DNA of 64,000 nt from Lepas anatifera (GCA_034440635.1 JAOTON010000896.1:1619001-1683000), one strand, 5' to 3'; numbered from the stretch's first letter, positions 1 through 12,269 are shown. A program made the numbers and translations. Notes: a model not told the origin generated them from the sequence alone.

Positions 1-342
1 TATTAGCTTAGCAAGATATTTATGATCTTGTAAAAATATGATACCACAAAATCTGGTGGATGAAATTTTTTTATAAAATCCGTTCACAAATCGATCGTAC
101 AGCGAGAAATTGGACGTCATAAAAATGAAGTGCCGAAGCTGTCCTTGACATAGGAAGCTCTCGTGGGTACATTGTCCTTCCCGGCTTACATACCTACCTA
201 CATATCCTTCTCGAATTTAGCCTTCATATACTGCCGCATAACCGTTTCCACAATCCACCGACATATGGTTTTATATTTTTTTAATTTTCATTGTATTAAA
301 CATTAAAACGTAAATATTCTTTTTGCTCTTCGACTTGGGCTT

Positions 343-378
343 GCAACCTTCTCCAGCCGACCTGTTGGATCCGCCCCT
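343..378. mobile_element. hAT-type terminal-repeat remnant
   Basis: The motif GGATCCGCCCCTG near 367-379 is the mirror of CAGGGGCGGATCC, the kind of end carried by several complete hAT MITEs elsewhere in the window. No partner end is visible to the left. It may be a truncated copy. Confidence 0.3.
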
Positions 379-410
379 GTCTTATATCAGGTAATCGTGC
401 CTAGGCTGTC

Positions 411-1261
411 ATAACACGCGCATTGACGGGGGGCGGGTATCCGCCCCCTCTCGGGCTTTTCGGAAATAGCAGTAAAACGGCGGTGCGTAGCGCCGCCGTA
501 CGTGGCATACCTTTTCCCTCATCATTTTTACAACTTCTGTGAAAATTTTAAGGTTAGGTCATCTCAGGACAGGTCACCAGTACAGGTCAAGTGACCAGAC
601 CTAAAAAAGTTTAAGATAGAATCAGTCGGAACAGGGTGAATTTATCCGATTGAAACTCATATCACATAATGGGCCCACCGAGTTCTCTAAAATATTTTTC
701 GGTATTTTTGATATCGATAACTTAAGGTCTGGTACGAGGCATGACCTCTCCATTGGAAATACATGGGAAAAATGGTTTTTACTGTATAACTCAGTAACGA
801 ATAGTGATAGAGCGTTTATTTTAGCAGCATTAGACTCGCCATGGCTTTGCAGTTCTAATTATATGCATTTTATATAATTTGACCCTGACCTGACCTCAGG
901 TCAGGTCAAATCCTTGATTTGACCTAGCAAGGTCAAATTATATATCATTCGATTCGGCTTGCTGCGAGGATCCATATGGTTTAAGTCGTTTTGCTCTATC
1001 TTACTTGTTCAGATGTAATGGCCGAAAAACTTAATTTACATGTTATCCCCATTACGGCATGTTTTGACCTCTCGTGGCCTTAAATGTGATCTGACAAAAA
1101 TGGTTCAAATATTTTTGATGGAGAAGTGGATGGGCTACCCAACGCCGTTTACCGTTTTTCGCTACCTACCGTGGTTCTCGAGATCTTGGGGGAGGGGGCG
1201 GGTACCCGCACACCCTCGTCAAAGAGATGGCGGCTCAGATCCCCGTCAATGCGCGTGATAA
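411..1261 (+). mobile_element. GGTCA-rich non-autonomous TE, family A copy 1 (piggyBac-like)
   Basis: The element runs from 415 to 1257. Its terminal inverted repeat starts CACGCGCATTGACGGGG and is mirrored at the right end (ccccgtcaatgcgcgtg). Both ends are flanked by the tetranucleotide ATAA, a variant of the TTAA seen next to related families here. The interior is studded with GGTCA/TGACC motifs and has no transposase. Assignment to the piggyBac superfamily is an inference from the four-base flank and from the TTAA-flanked relatives at 40107 and 9863. Confidence 0.6.
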
Positions 1262-1297
1262 TGTTCAAGCGCCGAAGGGGGGAAAAAAAAAAAACCA

Positions 1298-1861
1298 CTG
1301 GAATCATCGCATGAAGCCAAATTGAATGATATATAATATAAACTTACTCGGTCAAATCAAGGATTTTACCTGACCTGAGGTCAGTTTAAGTTCAAATTAT
1401 TAAGTAAGATAAATATCATTAGAACCGCAAAACATGGAAAATCTAATCCAGTTAAAATAAATGCTCTATCACCATCCGTTACTGAGTTATTCAATTAAAA
1501 CCATTTTCCCATGTATTTCTAATAGAGCGGTCATGGCTCGTATCTGACCTTAGGTCATCGATATAAAAAATGTCGGAACATATTTTAGAGAACTCGGTGG
1601 GCCAATTATGTGATATGAGTTTCAATCGGATGAGTTCATCGTGTTCCGAATTATGTTATCTTAAACTTTTTCAGATCAGATCACTTGACCTGTACGGGTG
1701 ACGAACTGAGATGACCTAACCTTAAAATTTTGACGAATGTTTTGAAAATGATGAGAGAAAAGGTATGCTAAGTACCTACAGCGGCGCCACGCGCCGCTGT
1801 TCTTATGCTGTCTTCGAAAAACTCGAGGGAAAAATTCCCCCACCGTCAATGCGCGTGTTGA
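1298..1861 (-). mobile_element. family A copy 2, truncated, inverted relative to copy 1
   Basis: Read on the minus strand, this segment repeats the 5' half of the family A element at 415-985. It shares the terminal CACGCGCATTGACGG, the GCGGCG-rich subterminal stem, the stretch around the ACCGAGTTCTCTAAAATAT motif and the TGACCTGAGGTCA palindrome. The 3' half is missing, so only one terminus is present (flank TTGA at 1858-1861). Together with copy 1 it forms an inverted repeat of about 0.55-kb arms. Confidence 0.6.
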
Positions 1862-3752
1862 AAGACTAATATTACATCCTGAAGAAAGCAACAGCTCTTT
1901 GTGATTTGCCCAGTCTTGCCTCTCCCCCTCGTACCTTATGAACTCGAGCTAGCGCAACATGTACCCTAGTACCACGCGAATCCCGCCGTAGTGCTGTTTC
2001 CCCGTGCGTGTGTACAAAGTTTGTAACTTTCACTACAGTGAACTATCCAGACCGCCGCTTTTGAGAGTTAAATGAAGCGACACAATGTCCAGACTCGAGA
2101 GCTGTCCACCAGACCTTGCCCTGACGACTTGAGCTGATCCCGGAATAATGAAGCAGACTTAAAGCGGACGGCTTCTTTAGCCCAAGTTAAACAGGTCACA
2201 GGCCATGGGGGATAGCTCGCTCGGGTAACTCTATAATACACTGATCAAAGGAGAGCCAGAACCGGATGTGCCTCGCAACATCTCGGGGGGGTACAATCAC
2301 AAGAGCTGCGAAACTTTCCTGGACGTTTGAACCCAACCGTTCCGATCACAGGGAATGGCGATTCAAATACGACTTTAAGGCTAATTCTGAGTTCCACTTA
2401 TTAATGAAACTCTTTGATATGACCTGATCATCCTGGAAGGGTGGGAGGCTATCGTTTTCTGCAAGTCATATTTAAAACGAAAGGGCATCAGAGGTAGGCA
2501 CCACCCCACTCTCATATGACGATTACTAGTCTTATTTTGTGGTTTTCCTTTGCGTAGAGGAATCAGAAATTGATCATTTAAAAGAAGGGCTATTTAATGA
2601 TAATAAAAACTGTCCATACACCAGGACCGGAACACTATTTGTGAGACTCCTGTCTCGTTTATCTTCAAGATCCACAAAATGTTTACACATCTGAGATTTC
2701 AGCAGGAATAAGTTAGTGTGTCGTAAATCAGCATTAAACATTCAGGAGTTTTAGAGCTGATTTATGTCTCAGATCCCGGCAACTTGTTTATCTTGACTAA
2801 AGTGAGCAGCCCCAAGAAAGAGTTTTAGGCATCCTAGAATGGCCTGCGAGTTTTTAATCCAGAGAAGCTGAGCTGATCCCAATATGCCTATGACCTGTAT
2901 CTCTCTCTGGGGCAGCTCTATATTGGTGCATTTCAAACCTGCTTATGATCTTGATATGCTATGTGAGGGATAGAGCTTCAGAAGCTGAATGACCCTTAAA
3001 CACCAGCACCATTCCGAAGTGTGTTCAGAGCTCCGTTTTCCCTCCCCCATCAGGGATGTTTGTGCCTCAGTATAGAACTTCTGTTTGTTCAGAAATAGGT
3101 CCTGGGTTCAAATTCTGACGGGCTCTTTGGATACATACAATCTGATTCCCAAAATATGTTCTAGGAGTGTGAGTTTGTGACGACGCCGTATGGCCTGGCC
3201 AGTGGCTGGGTTTTGAAACCCTGACAAAAACTAGTAATTTGCTGAGTTGAGTAGGTATTCGCAGAGCGGTGGAGATCAGATTATCCATAAGAATAATATA
3301 CTGGCGTAGGTCACGGCTATACCAAGTAAGATTGCAGTCAAAGTGCACGCTGTATGCATTTTAAAAGAATCTAAACATTTTTATGTAAATTACTTTCATA
3401 TTAAATCGGTTATACATGCTTAACAATGAATACACACACTCACCCCGGTACATACTATCACCAGCTTCAAGTGGAGTCAGTGAAACATGTAAAGGCAAAG
3501 TCTTCAACAAATCCATGATCGTTTGTGGTTTGGTCTATCCATGATTCATGATATATGGCGTTGTGGTGAGGTAACGTTTTATTCCGATTACACGGGCCAT
3601 CATTAAAAGATTGGATACGCATCCTAATCCAATCATTCAACTCAAAGGTTATGCATGTCAGTCTATGTCAGAATCATTTGGTGAGCAATGCGTCACAAAT
3701 TTAGTTACGACGCCTCATTGTGTAGTTTCATTTCACTCTGACCCTACTGAAC
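1862..3752. other. no gene recognised; likely downstream intron of the glutamate receptor gene
   Basis: This stretch lies 3' of the receptor's first coding exon on the minus strand, so it is probably intron. Short open frames are present but show no domain. I find no receptor exon here. Confidence 0.4.
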
Positions 3753-3839
3753 TCAATCATACATCGTGCAGCTGTCATCCATACACGGCACGTCCAGTGC
3801 AGTTCCCGCTCGGCTGGAGAGCCAGGCATTCAGACCCAC

Positions 3840-4238
3840 CTGGTTCATGTTGCTCTTGACGAACTCCATACTCTGCTCTAGAGCGTAGGTGCCACTGCTG
3901 CACGTGTCTAGGATCCTGACCCCTATGGTGATGTTGGGCAGCAGCTCATGGCTCCTGTTGATCTCGTCCACCGCCCACAGCATCGCCTCCATCCTCTGGA
4001 TGCCCTTCTCCGTTTTGATTTTACCGCAGGAGGCTCGGCCGCCTCTGCTGGTGTGTTCGTGCATGGGAAAGAGGCCGCCGAAGGTGACGTCGCCAGGCAG
4101 TCTAACAGCCTCAGCCGGCGGGTCGTTCTCCCGGCCCCCGGACTGTGAGTCCGTCACCTGAGCCAGCGTGACCTCCGGCCTCCAGAGCAGCAGCCAGGCC
4201 AGCAGCAGCAGCTGCGGCGGCGAGCTCCCGCTCAACAT
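3840..4238 (-). CDS. metabotropic glutamate receptor, first coding exon
   Basis: This is the N-terminal exon of a class C G-protein-coupled receptor for glutamate, a cell-surface dimer. Translation starts at the ATG ending at 4238, with A at position -3. Residues 1-27 form a signal peptide with a leucine run. Residues 49-61 read [13 protein letters not shown], the usual opening of the ligand-binding (Venus flytrap) domain. Residues 78-95 carry [18 protein letters not shown], and residues 99-114 carry [16 protein letters not shown]. All three are hallmarks of metabotropic glutamate receptors. Codon 133 ends at CAG followed by GTGGGT, a good splice donor at 3839, phase 0. The open frame continues 28 codons into the intron before a stop. 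Later exons (rest of the ligand domain, cysteine-rich domain, seven helices) are not in the window and should lie to the left. Subgroup is not decided. The exon is GC-rich in an AT-rich setting. Confidence 0.9.
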
Positions 4239-4544
4239 GATCGATTACCCGACCAGTGATCACAGCGCCGGCAGCTGCATGACACCTGAAACGAACGGGC
4301 GCGGATTCATCAGCCGTCACGGAATTTCAATTTTCAAGCGCCATTCTGGCTAGCCTGGGTCAATGGCGCGCATTTTAGCGCAAATGAAATGGAAAAGAAT
4401 CGATCTGCGCACGAAGGCAAAGTATTCTGATGAGTCGGATGCGTTTTTCTCTGGTATGACCTTCCACGTAGTCCACCATGACACTGGAATAAAATGCTTT
4501 ATTGCAGCAGAGTCAAGGGAAGTTTTCTTGCACTCAACATCGAG
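4239..4544 (-). promoter_or_regulatory. 5' leader/upstream region of the receptor exon
   Basis: These are the bases immediately 5' of the receptor start codon on the minus strand. I see no TATA box or initiator that I would defend, and no upstream splice acceptor can be fixed. It may be untranslated exon, promoter or intron. Confidence 0.25.
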
Positions 4545-4717
4545 CGGAGGCGCAATGTGTGGCTCAGTAAAGAGTGTTTCCGTCTTCTGCGCTATAGGTC
4601 CCGGGCGCAAATCCCGGCGGAGCCTCTGAATAAGTTGATCTGACTCTTCAAATCCCTCCGAACAGGGTGAGGGTTGGCGACGCCTTATAACCTTGCCAGT
4701 TGGTGCGTCGTTGAATC
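4545..4717 (+). mobile_element. tRNA-derived SINE, copy 1
   Basis: The head is tRNA-like but decayed: the B-box-like segment ggtcccgggcgcaaatccc is followed by the family-specific body (gcggagcctctgaataag, then ggttggcgacgcc, ccagttggtgcgtcg). The same body occurs at 7990-8169, 35515-35699 and 38085-38270. It lies about 300 bp upstream of the glutamate receptor start codon, on the opposite strand. Confidence 0.7.
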
Positions 4718-5034
4718 TGACAAATCATTCACATAGATCTGTAATACTATCACTGTCATAGTCTAAAGTAATCGTGAAATTATCAGCCACCAATTCAAGC
4801 GATTCACATGCTCTAAAATGCGGCATTTGTTGCGACGGACGCAGCAGATCCAACTGATTCCGATGAGGCGCAAACGTTTGATGGAACTGATTTTCCAGCC
4901 CCCAAGGAGAGCGACAATTTTTGGTTTTATTTATTTTCTCCTTTAGATATTACACTCCGAGTTTATTGCTGTGAACTCGTGTGTGCTTAGGAAAAACTCC
5001 AAAACTGGAAAGCATTAGAAGGAAATGGGTAGCT

Positions 5035-5160
5035 ATGCTGTCCTTCTTGGAATGTAGCATTTGACTTTTACGACCTCGTTTGACCTTTAAGATATACAAC
5101 TAGGTCATGAAACATTTCCATAAGGTAGGTCACCTTCGCCCTCACACACCGCCCAAACGG
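5035..5160 (+). mobile_element. family C fragment (GGTCA-rich)
   Basis: It contains gacctcgtttgacctttaag followed by an ACTAGGTCATGAAAC-like stretch, matching the 3' part of family C near 22370-22420 and 40810-40840. No ends are visible. Confidence 0.4.
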
Positions 5161-7460
5161 GCAATTTTTATAATCCTCTTGAACTCCTAGATCTCAGCGT
5201 TAACTAGGGTTGTTGAAAAAAATTCAGCCACATGGAATCCACTTTTTCCCCATAATATATTCTATTCCAATCTCAATGCACCGCATTCCAAGCGTCTATG
5301 ACAACTGGAAATATCACCTCAAAACGGTTAAAAATTTCATGTTTGAGGCGCGAGATTGGCCGCCCGGCGTTGCAGTCTCCCCTTGTTACAATGTGATGGT
5401 GCATAGCCTTCGTAGAGCTAGTGTGACATGTATTTACATACGTGCTTATAATAACGATAGATGGGCTTTAAAATGCATGCATTTACTTGACAGATGTATT
5501 TGCGGCGTACTATAAATACATGTTATTCCACATGGACCTGGAATTACATGGCTCAGCACCTTAGTACTCTAAAGCACTACAGAACAGGAATGTCTTCCGA
5601 AAGCGAGCCTTGAATCTGGTACCATTCACTTGAGAACGTGGTTGAGGCAAGTGTTTCTCCCTATTCTCATGGGAACTGTGTATTAGCTCTGGTATAGCTA
5701 GAAGATCCTGTGTCACATTTTACCCATTTGAATGGTTCACGAAATCCTTCACCAGCTTCACACGCTCTGTGGGATCGTTGGGCACAGTAAGCTCTAGAAT
5801 ACCTTGAAACCGGGGAAGCTATAGCAGTCACCAGCTTCTCAACGGAGCCATTCCATATCAGAATCCTTCAGATTCAGGCGATCAAATACCAGCTGTCAGA
5901 AGTGAAAAATTGGCTAAGGCTTGGTACCTAGTCATCCACTGGGCTCTTCATAGCCTCTGTCGGAAACTTGAGCCTGCACAACTCAAAGATGGTTGTTCTC
6001 CAACATGGTGATTCTCATCAGCGAGGCAGATTACAAGTGTTTTGTGCACAAATACCACGGTTGATAACAAATTGACTTCAGCACCGCAAGGACAATTTCT
6101 ATATCAGCTTAACCCTATTAGTGTAGGGGGCTCCAGATGCCCCTCGACGGTTTTTCTCGTGGCGTGGTTAAACCTGAATAAATATCGCTTTCCTACTGAA
6201 CAATCGATTTGGCATCAAGCAGAAATGAAAGGAAAATTCTTAGTGGTCCATGGGCGACTCCAGGGACATGTTTTGGGGGCATGTCAAGCAGCTATGAAAA
6301 GAACTAGCTCAGCTGTGACTTGCTCTATTTCTGGTACAAAATCAATTTGTTTAGCGCAATGCAATGATTGCTTCGCTACTTTATCAATGTGGTCATATTC
6401 GTGTTTACTTTGCGGTTTTGTGTTCCAAGGGCGGTTCCAGGGGTATATAATTGGGGGGCATTACATATCAGTTGCACAATACTCTTTGATCAGAAGCAAT
6501 TCTATTTTATCATTGCAAAAATTCTTGATGTATGGTTGCAGACAGATTCCTGTGTTTAGTTTCACTTTTAGGGATCAGTGGCGGTGGCAGAGCGAGGTTT
6601 GGGTGGGGCAGTTGGTCCGATAATGACTCGTAACCGTATTATTCTGTTGAAATTATTGACTCTGAGGTAAAGAAATAATGCAGATGTATGATGGATGTTG
6701 TATATTATATTTCACGTACATCAATGCAAATTTAAGGTTTCCACCAAGGGCGGATCCAGGAGAAAAACTTGGGGGATAATTTTCATATTGTACGGGACAT
6801 GTACATCAATAGTGAGATTTCAATCGAACTTTGGAGATTGTTTGGCCTTTGTTTTGTATCAATATCTAACATTTTGTGATAGTTTTCATGCCAGTGGCAA
6901 TGCCAGATCATAATTTGAGTCGGATAACCAGAAAATTCCTACTAAGTATAGTATCGTATTGAAACAGTTGATTATGAATTGCAGAGATCAGAAGAAGTCC
7001 GAACGTGCCAACATTGTTGGGGAAGATCTTCAGCTACTGGAGAGTCTATGCATTTTCTTTCTTCCTCTACTGCAGTATTTCTGGTCTTTTGACATGTGAA
7101 CATTGTGTCTTACTTTTACTTATGTGGTACTTTTGGGCTGTGGATTTTCCGATTTTGTGTACTATTTGACCATTGGACATTTAGATAGTTATTCATGGGG
7201 ACGTTCTAGGTTTGACTCTTTGTTCTTGAGGTTGAATTAAAATGTGGACTATTTGAGCAGTTGACTATTTAATATCGCGTGAATTCACATATCTGTAGTC
7301 CTTCTGCTTCATTATTTCCACTGGCGCTAGCACTAGCAAAAAACTGCTTTCAGACATTTTACACGAATCAGAAGCCGGGGAATTTTTCGAGGGCGGTCCA
7401 GCTAGGGAAGCTAGGAATGTGTTTAAGTCAATCCGTTCGCACCGCGGTGGAAGAGTTGGG
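5161..7460. other. no gene recognised; hAT-like end motifs only
   Basis: AT-rich, with open frames that show no domain, including a 193-codon frame at 6042-6623. Motifs such as GGGCGGATCCAGG near 6749 and GGGCGGTTCCAGGGG near 6430 resemble hAT MITE ends but have no mirrored partner. Confidence 0.35.
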
Positions 7461-7859
7461 ATAAGTTGCAGTGGCGGATCCAGGGGGGGGCAAAAAAATT
7501 CCCCCCAAACGGAAAAGCTCGGGGCAAAACTATGTTTTTGCTCTCCCTAAAGCGATCGACCTCCTTTTTCCCCGACTCCTTTTTAGCTTGTAAGCAAGAT
7601 TTTGGTGCTTCAACCCTCAACTTCAAACAGAATTAGTGAAGTTCAGTGTAAATATTGGGGCTTGGATAGGAAAAAAAGTATCTTGAGTCCATATTTTTCA
7701 CCCCGTGGCGTTTTTTGTTTTGCTTTTCGTCTCCAGTTCCCAAAATCCTACCGGAAAGGCATATTGTGACGCAATTTTGCACTGCGCGGTTTTTTTTTGC
7801 TTTTTGACTTTGGTTTGCCCCTCCCAAACCATCCGGCTAGATCCGCCACTGGTAAGTTG
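7461..7859. mobile_element. hAT-type MITE (383 bp) with near-perfect 8-bp TSD
   Basis: The element spans 7469-7851. It begins CAGTGGCGGATCCAG and ends with the mirror CTAGATCCGCCACTG. The flanks are ATAAGTTG (7461-7468) and GTAAGTTG (7852-7859), matching at 7 of 8 bases. hAT transposons make 8-bp duplications. There is no transposase, so it is non-autonomous. Confidence 0.8.
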
Positions 7860-7976
7860 GAGCTCCGCTGACAAGCTGGCGCACGCGTTGCAAATTGTTA
7901 TAGCGCACAATGCAAAAAGTGCGCCGGACTCGTCTACATATTTGCTTGGGATGTGGATTCGTGGACTCTATTGCTT

Positions 7977-8182
7977 TGGTTGGGAATTTAATAATTGTTG
8001 AGGTTTAACGACGCACCAACTGCCAGGGTCATACGGCGTCGCCAACTCTCACCCTGTTGGAAGGGATTTTGGGGATCAGATCGACTTATTCAGAGGCTCC
8101 GCCGGGACTTGAACCCGGGACCGGTGGCTTAGAAGACAAGAGTGCTATCCACTAAGCCACCTCATCCCCTGGTTGGGAATTT
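7977..8182 (-). mobile_element. tRNA-derived SINE, copy 2, full length with 13-bp TSD
   Basis: The SINE body is 7990-8169. On the minus strand it opens with a tRNA-like head: A-box-like tggcttagtggatagc, a TCT-containing anticodon-like loop and B-box ggttcaagtcc. The head resembles an arginine-type tRNA (inference). The shared body and an ATT-rich tail follow. A perfect 13-bp duplication TGGTTGGGAATTT flanks it at 7977-7989 and 8170-8182, the signature of LINE-assisted retroposition. Confidence 0.9.
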
Positions 8183-9858
8183 GAACCTCGCGGTGAAGAA
8201 TTATTATTATGGCCTTGGTAGTAATAGAGTAAGGAAACTGGGACTGGTTGGGGGGGTGCATACTTGATGCGCCCACGCGCGGCACTCGGTCCATACTAGT
8301 TTCATATAACTCCTGTTATTTTTCCAGAACCTTAAAAAAGTGGGGCCTAGAGTGAACTTTCAGCTGGGTATTGACTGACCAATGCTCAAAATGGGTGACA
8401 GTGGGGAGTATGATAAAATTATTTTACATTTTAGACATTTGGTAGCATCTTAAGGTAAGCATGCATTACTTTAGGTACCTACTTACCTTCTTGCAAGTAA
8501 AACTCAAGTTTACTTTGATAGCTTAAGTGTTTCAATGGGCACAGTTGAAACTTATAGTCAGCATCTCGTGCCGTGTGTAGGAAGTGCCTGTATATTTTAG
8601 TTTTCTGTGGTCTTTCACTCAGGCTGAATTTTGCAAAATTTGCAACCAGCCAGTTTAGTTCTATGATTTTGAAAAATAAACTGAACTTTGCAATTGAACT
8701 ATATGTTTTAAATAAATTAATGATTCGCTCGTACTCTTGTCGGGACGACACATTTTATCTAGGTTTTAATTTTAGGATTGTTAGAGGATTTGAAATTTTT
8801 TTGGTTTTTGAATTTTTTTAGACTGCCTTTGAATTTCTTGGATCAAAACTAAGTTTTGAAAAAATGTGGTCCAATTTTTTTCAATTTTTATATTTCAGAT
8901 TACATTTAGATTGCATGCACAGATTTTGAATGAAAATGTCAGAAAATATATAAATACAAATTTTGAAAGCAATTGAGTTTAAATTGCGAGAGATATTGGG
9001 TCATACATGGAGGCCTTTACGAGTGTGTCAAATATTTATAAGCCCATAACTTTTGAGATTACCAACAGATTTTAAATTTCTTTTGTTCGTTGGAATCAGT
9101 GTCTCATGTTGATTAAGAATATGTATATGGAGAAAAATAGTTTGACCCCCAAGAATTTAGAAGTGTTAATCAATTTTGGATTATTTTACACCTGAAAAAT
9201 TTCATAGCCTGAAGACCATCTAAAATAATTTTGAACAATATCTCCTAATAAATGCTAAACTTGTATTACCTGAATGTGACAAATACAGGCCATGTCCTCA
9301 GGCTTCTGCTCCACAAGCTATAATTGCCAGATAATTGCCTCTGGGGAACGTTCCTTTCATCTTGGGGCATCAACTGGTCTGCGTTGGGGAACAAAATTAC
9401 TTTTCCTGACCTCTGATGAATTGCATGAGAATGTGGGGCTAAGCTAACCACCGTACATCTTACTGTCAGTAGTTCCAGACGACTGGTGTAGTTTACATTG
9501 TCATATTGGACATACTGAAGTACAAAGAGTTACCGCGGCGCTGTTATCGCACCAGGCAGTATTGGCAGCGGCGCCATGGGACCGGGCATTGTCGTATCTC
9601 ACGTCAGCCCACTAACCCTTTGAAGTTGTTATCTTCCCCTCTTGACGTTGTCGCAATGAGTATGAAGTTATTATAAACTATGGAAGGAGATGGTAAGGAT
9701 GAGGAAAAGTGAGGATCAAGAGGATGGGATTCTACCTGGAGGGGTCGCTGCAGCCACAGGCGCATGCGCTCACAGCCTCCAGGTAGAGTAAGGATAAGGA
9801 TAAGGATTAGGTACCGGTAAAAAACACACACACACAATCGCACACTCACTTCGAACAT
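8183..9858. other. AT-rich, no gene recognised
   Basis: The stretch is mostly low-complexity AT-rich DNA with frequent stops in all frames. There is a short (CA)n near 9824-9834. I see no domain, RNA gene or mobile-element end. Confidence 0.4.
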
Positions 9859-10889
9859 TTAACCCGCGCCCCACCGGGGGTCCGGCGCCACCTTCGCCCC
9901 ACCGGGGGGCCATCGATGGCCCCCCTAACTCCGAAAATATGGACGTTAGCGCAAATCTGCAAAGTGCAATAGAAAGCTCGTGTGAATTCAGTGAGAAATT
10001 ACTTCACATGTTTTAGTGCTCAGGTCAATGGTTTGATCTGCAGAGGTCAAATTAGGTCAAGATCGGCTATTTTCACTCAAATATGCAATGATTAAGCAAA
10101 CTGGGCATAACTCTTATGTCATTAGAGCTATTGAGGCCTGGTAAAGTACATTTGATAGCAAATTGCCAGTACTTTTTCCGCTATGTGAAACTTAAAGACA
10201 TCCCGCCAGTGGTTTAACCTCCAGAGATCACCTCGTGACCTAATATGACCTGAGGTCACGAAAGGTCAAAAAGTGACCTTGCCGTATATTAAATGAAAGC
10301 CAGTGACAAGACAAACACGATGGTGTTTGTTTCATCGCTCTAGTTTAATTAGCTCAAAAGTTATGGCCAAAACACTGTTTTTGACCTCTGGTGACCTTGG
10401 ATGACCTTGGAAAAATCAAAGGGCAAATATGACCCCTGGGATCCGTGAAAGGGTGTCCAAAAACGCTGTTCTGAGCAGTCTGAGTATTTGCAATCATTTT
10501 TGTGGCTTTTATATCATGAAACAGCTTTTCCCCATGCTTTTCCAATGGGAGAGGTCGCCTCGTGACCTGACCTCAGGGCAAGAAATCGAAAAATCCCGGA
10601 TATACACCTTGTAGACCCTGGAGGGGTCATGAAGTGTAGGAAGTTTCAAATCGATCGACTTTGAAATGTAGCTCTTACAGAGCTCTAAAGTTGAAGTAAG
10701 GTGACCTTGGTTGACCTCGTCTGGTGACCTGACCTTGGGTGACCCGGGGTAAAAAATTTCAGGGATGATGGGAAAATGATGCAGTGAGAGGTAGAGCCCT
10801 GAACCGCGGTGCTGCGCCTCGTCGTTTTTCTGCTATCTTGGAAAAACCTTAGGGGGGCCATCGATGGCCCCCGGTGGGGCGAGGGTTAA
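9859..10889 (+). mobile_element. family B piggyBac-like element, copy 1
   Basis: The element (9863-10885) is flanked on both sides by TTAA and starts with CCC, as piggyBac-type transposons do. The termini read CCCGCGCCCCACCGGGGG and the mirror GGTGGGGCGAGGG. Just inside each lies a palindromic GGGGGCCATCGATGGCCCCC. The left terminus contains the CCCCACCGGGGG block twice. The interior is rich in GGTCA/TGACC and lacks transposase motifs, so the element is non-autonomous. Two more copies lie at 53360 and 59595 in reverse orientation. Confidence 0.8.
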
Positions 10890-11339
10890 ACTAAAATAAT
10901 ATGAGGATGAAAATGTTCGATTCTTCGGCTTCGTTTTCCTTTCGTCTTCGATCTGGTAAGTTTCGTTGTTTGTGCTCCATCATGTCTGTGACATAGTTGA
11001 CCTTGCTTCAATTGTTGCATATTTTTCTTTTCTTTAATCTCCGGTGCTGATGTTTGACTCAGCAGCAATCTGACTCAGCAGTAGCGCGTTTTTCATGCCA
11101 TAAATGTCCTGAAGTATGAATCTGACTCGTTGGTAGGCTCTGGGCCTCATGAACAGAGAATTGTCGGAGATATATCTCCGGTTAGTGATATGGTCATGAA
11201 ACGCCGAAAACAGGCCTGAATTAAGAATACAGCCTCCGAACGATGCGCTAAGTGGGTAGAGCAGGTACAGAAAAACTAAGGTTACAACGTTATTTCTCAT
11301 GCTTGTTCTTATAGGAAACAACACGAAAAAACTAAAGAA
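10890..11339. other. no feature recognised
   Basis: Unique-looking sequence between a family B element and a LINE end. A 96-codon minus frame at 11034-11324 shows no recognisable motif. Confidence 0.3.
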
Positions 11340-11399
11340 AGTAAAAAAATGATTTTAGGGAGCCCTGGTGTACAACCAATGCCTGTCCCATGTGCGGCA

Positions 11400-12106
11400 T
11401 TATTTACCTGATGGCGTCATCACGACTCTTGTAACAGCCCTAATTCTCTCGCGGGTCAGGTACTGTTTCTCTTTATACGGAAGTGGGTCAAAAAGAATAT
11501 GGTCAAAATTAAAAAAATACTAAATTTTGGAGCTCGTGTGATTTTTGGTCGCAGGAAGTTTGATCACGTGTCTGATCTGCGAGAGAGGTTGGGCTGGCTC
11601 TCAGCTGAACAGATGGCTGACTTTAGTCTTGCAACCCTGACTCACAAAGTTTTAGCTTACGATGAGCCAGAATCTTTGGTACCAATGTTGCGGACAAACT
11701 CGTCAAGACGCGAACGTGCCACTCGTCAGGATCTGATGTTGTATGTCCCTAGATCAAGCACAGAGACCGGGAAACGCAGATTCGAGAGCCGAGCCCCATC
11801 TCTCTATAATAGTATTCCCTCTGATTTGAGAGAGCTGGACCCAAAGCGGTTCCCGCGGGCGCTGCGCCGCTATATGCTTGGCAATGTAACGTGACGTGAT
11901 GCTGGTGGGTCGAGGTGTGGTTCTGCTGGTGCCGTTCGGTGTGGAGTGTCTGTTGTATTGCTCAGACTTTTTGTCTTTTTAGTATTTTAATTATTAGTTG
12001 TGCTTTTTTACCTCATCTTGCATGCTTTTAATGACTCTGGACGTAATAGCCACGACCAAACTGTGGATGTCCTACGAAGTATTACAATACAATACAATAC
12101 AATAAT
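11400..12106 (+). mobile_element. LINE 3' end, copy L1 (CR1/Jockey-like reverse transcriptase C-terminus)
   Basis: The open frame 11499-11894 encodes the C-terminal tail of a non-LTR reverse transcriptase: GARVIFGRRKFDHVSDLRER, then TRQDLMLYVPRSSTETGKRR and SLYNSIPSDLREL. Related tails occur at 32297-32610 (minus) and 43230-43640 (plus). About 190 bp of 3' untranslated sequence follows, ending in tandem ACAAT units (12082-12105), a typical LINE 3' microsatellite tail. Everything upstream of the C-terminus is missing, as expected for 5'-truncated insertion. The clade is inferred from the sequence style only. Confidence 0.75.
12082..12105 (+). repeat. (ACAAT)n tail
   Basis: About four tandem pentanucleotide units end the LINE fragment. 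Confidence 0.85.
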
Positions 12107-12269
12107 GACTTGGAAGCACGTCTTATTAAAATATAGCATGGTTTGGAAACGTGAAGCTGCATCCAGGTGAGTTTTCCTGGTGCAGTGCTCTAACCTGTGG
12201 GTTATAGACTGAATAAAGGAGGCTGGACAGCCCACTGCCTGGCCTTGATGATGACTCAGATTCAGATAT

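Noticed and set aside
540..1700. GGTCA clusters as a host gene's hormone-response enhancer
   Set aside because: The clusters belong to repeated elements with defined ends, so the density reflects TE copies; regulatory use remains only a hypothesis.
6042..6623. 193-codon open frame, the longest simple frame in the left third
   Set aside because: No domain, no splice context, composition like the surrounding AT-rich DNA. Length alone is weak in 64 kb on six frames.
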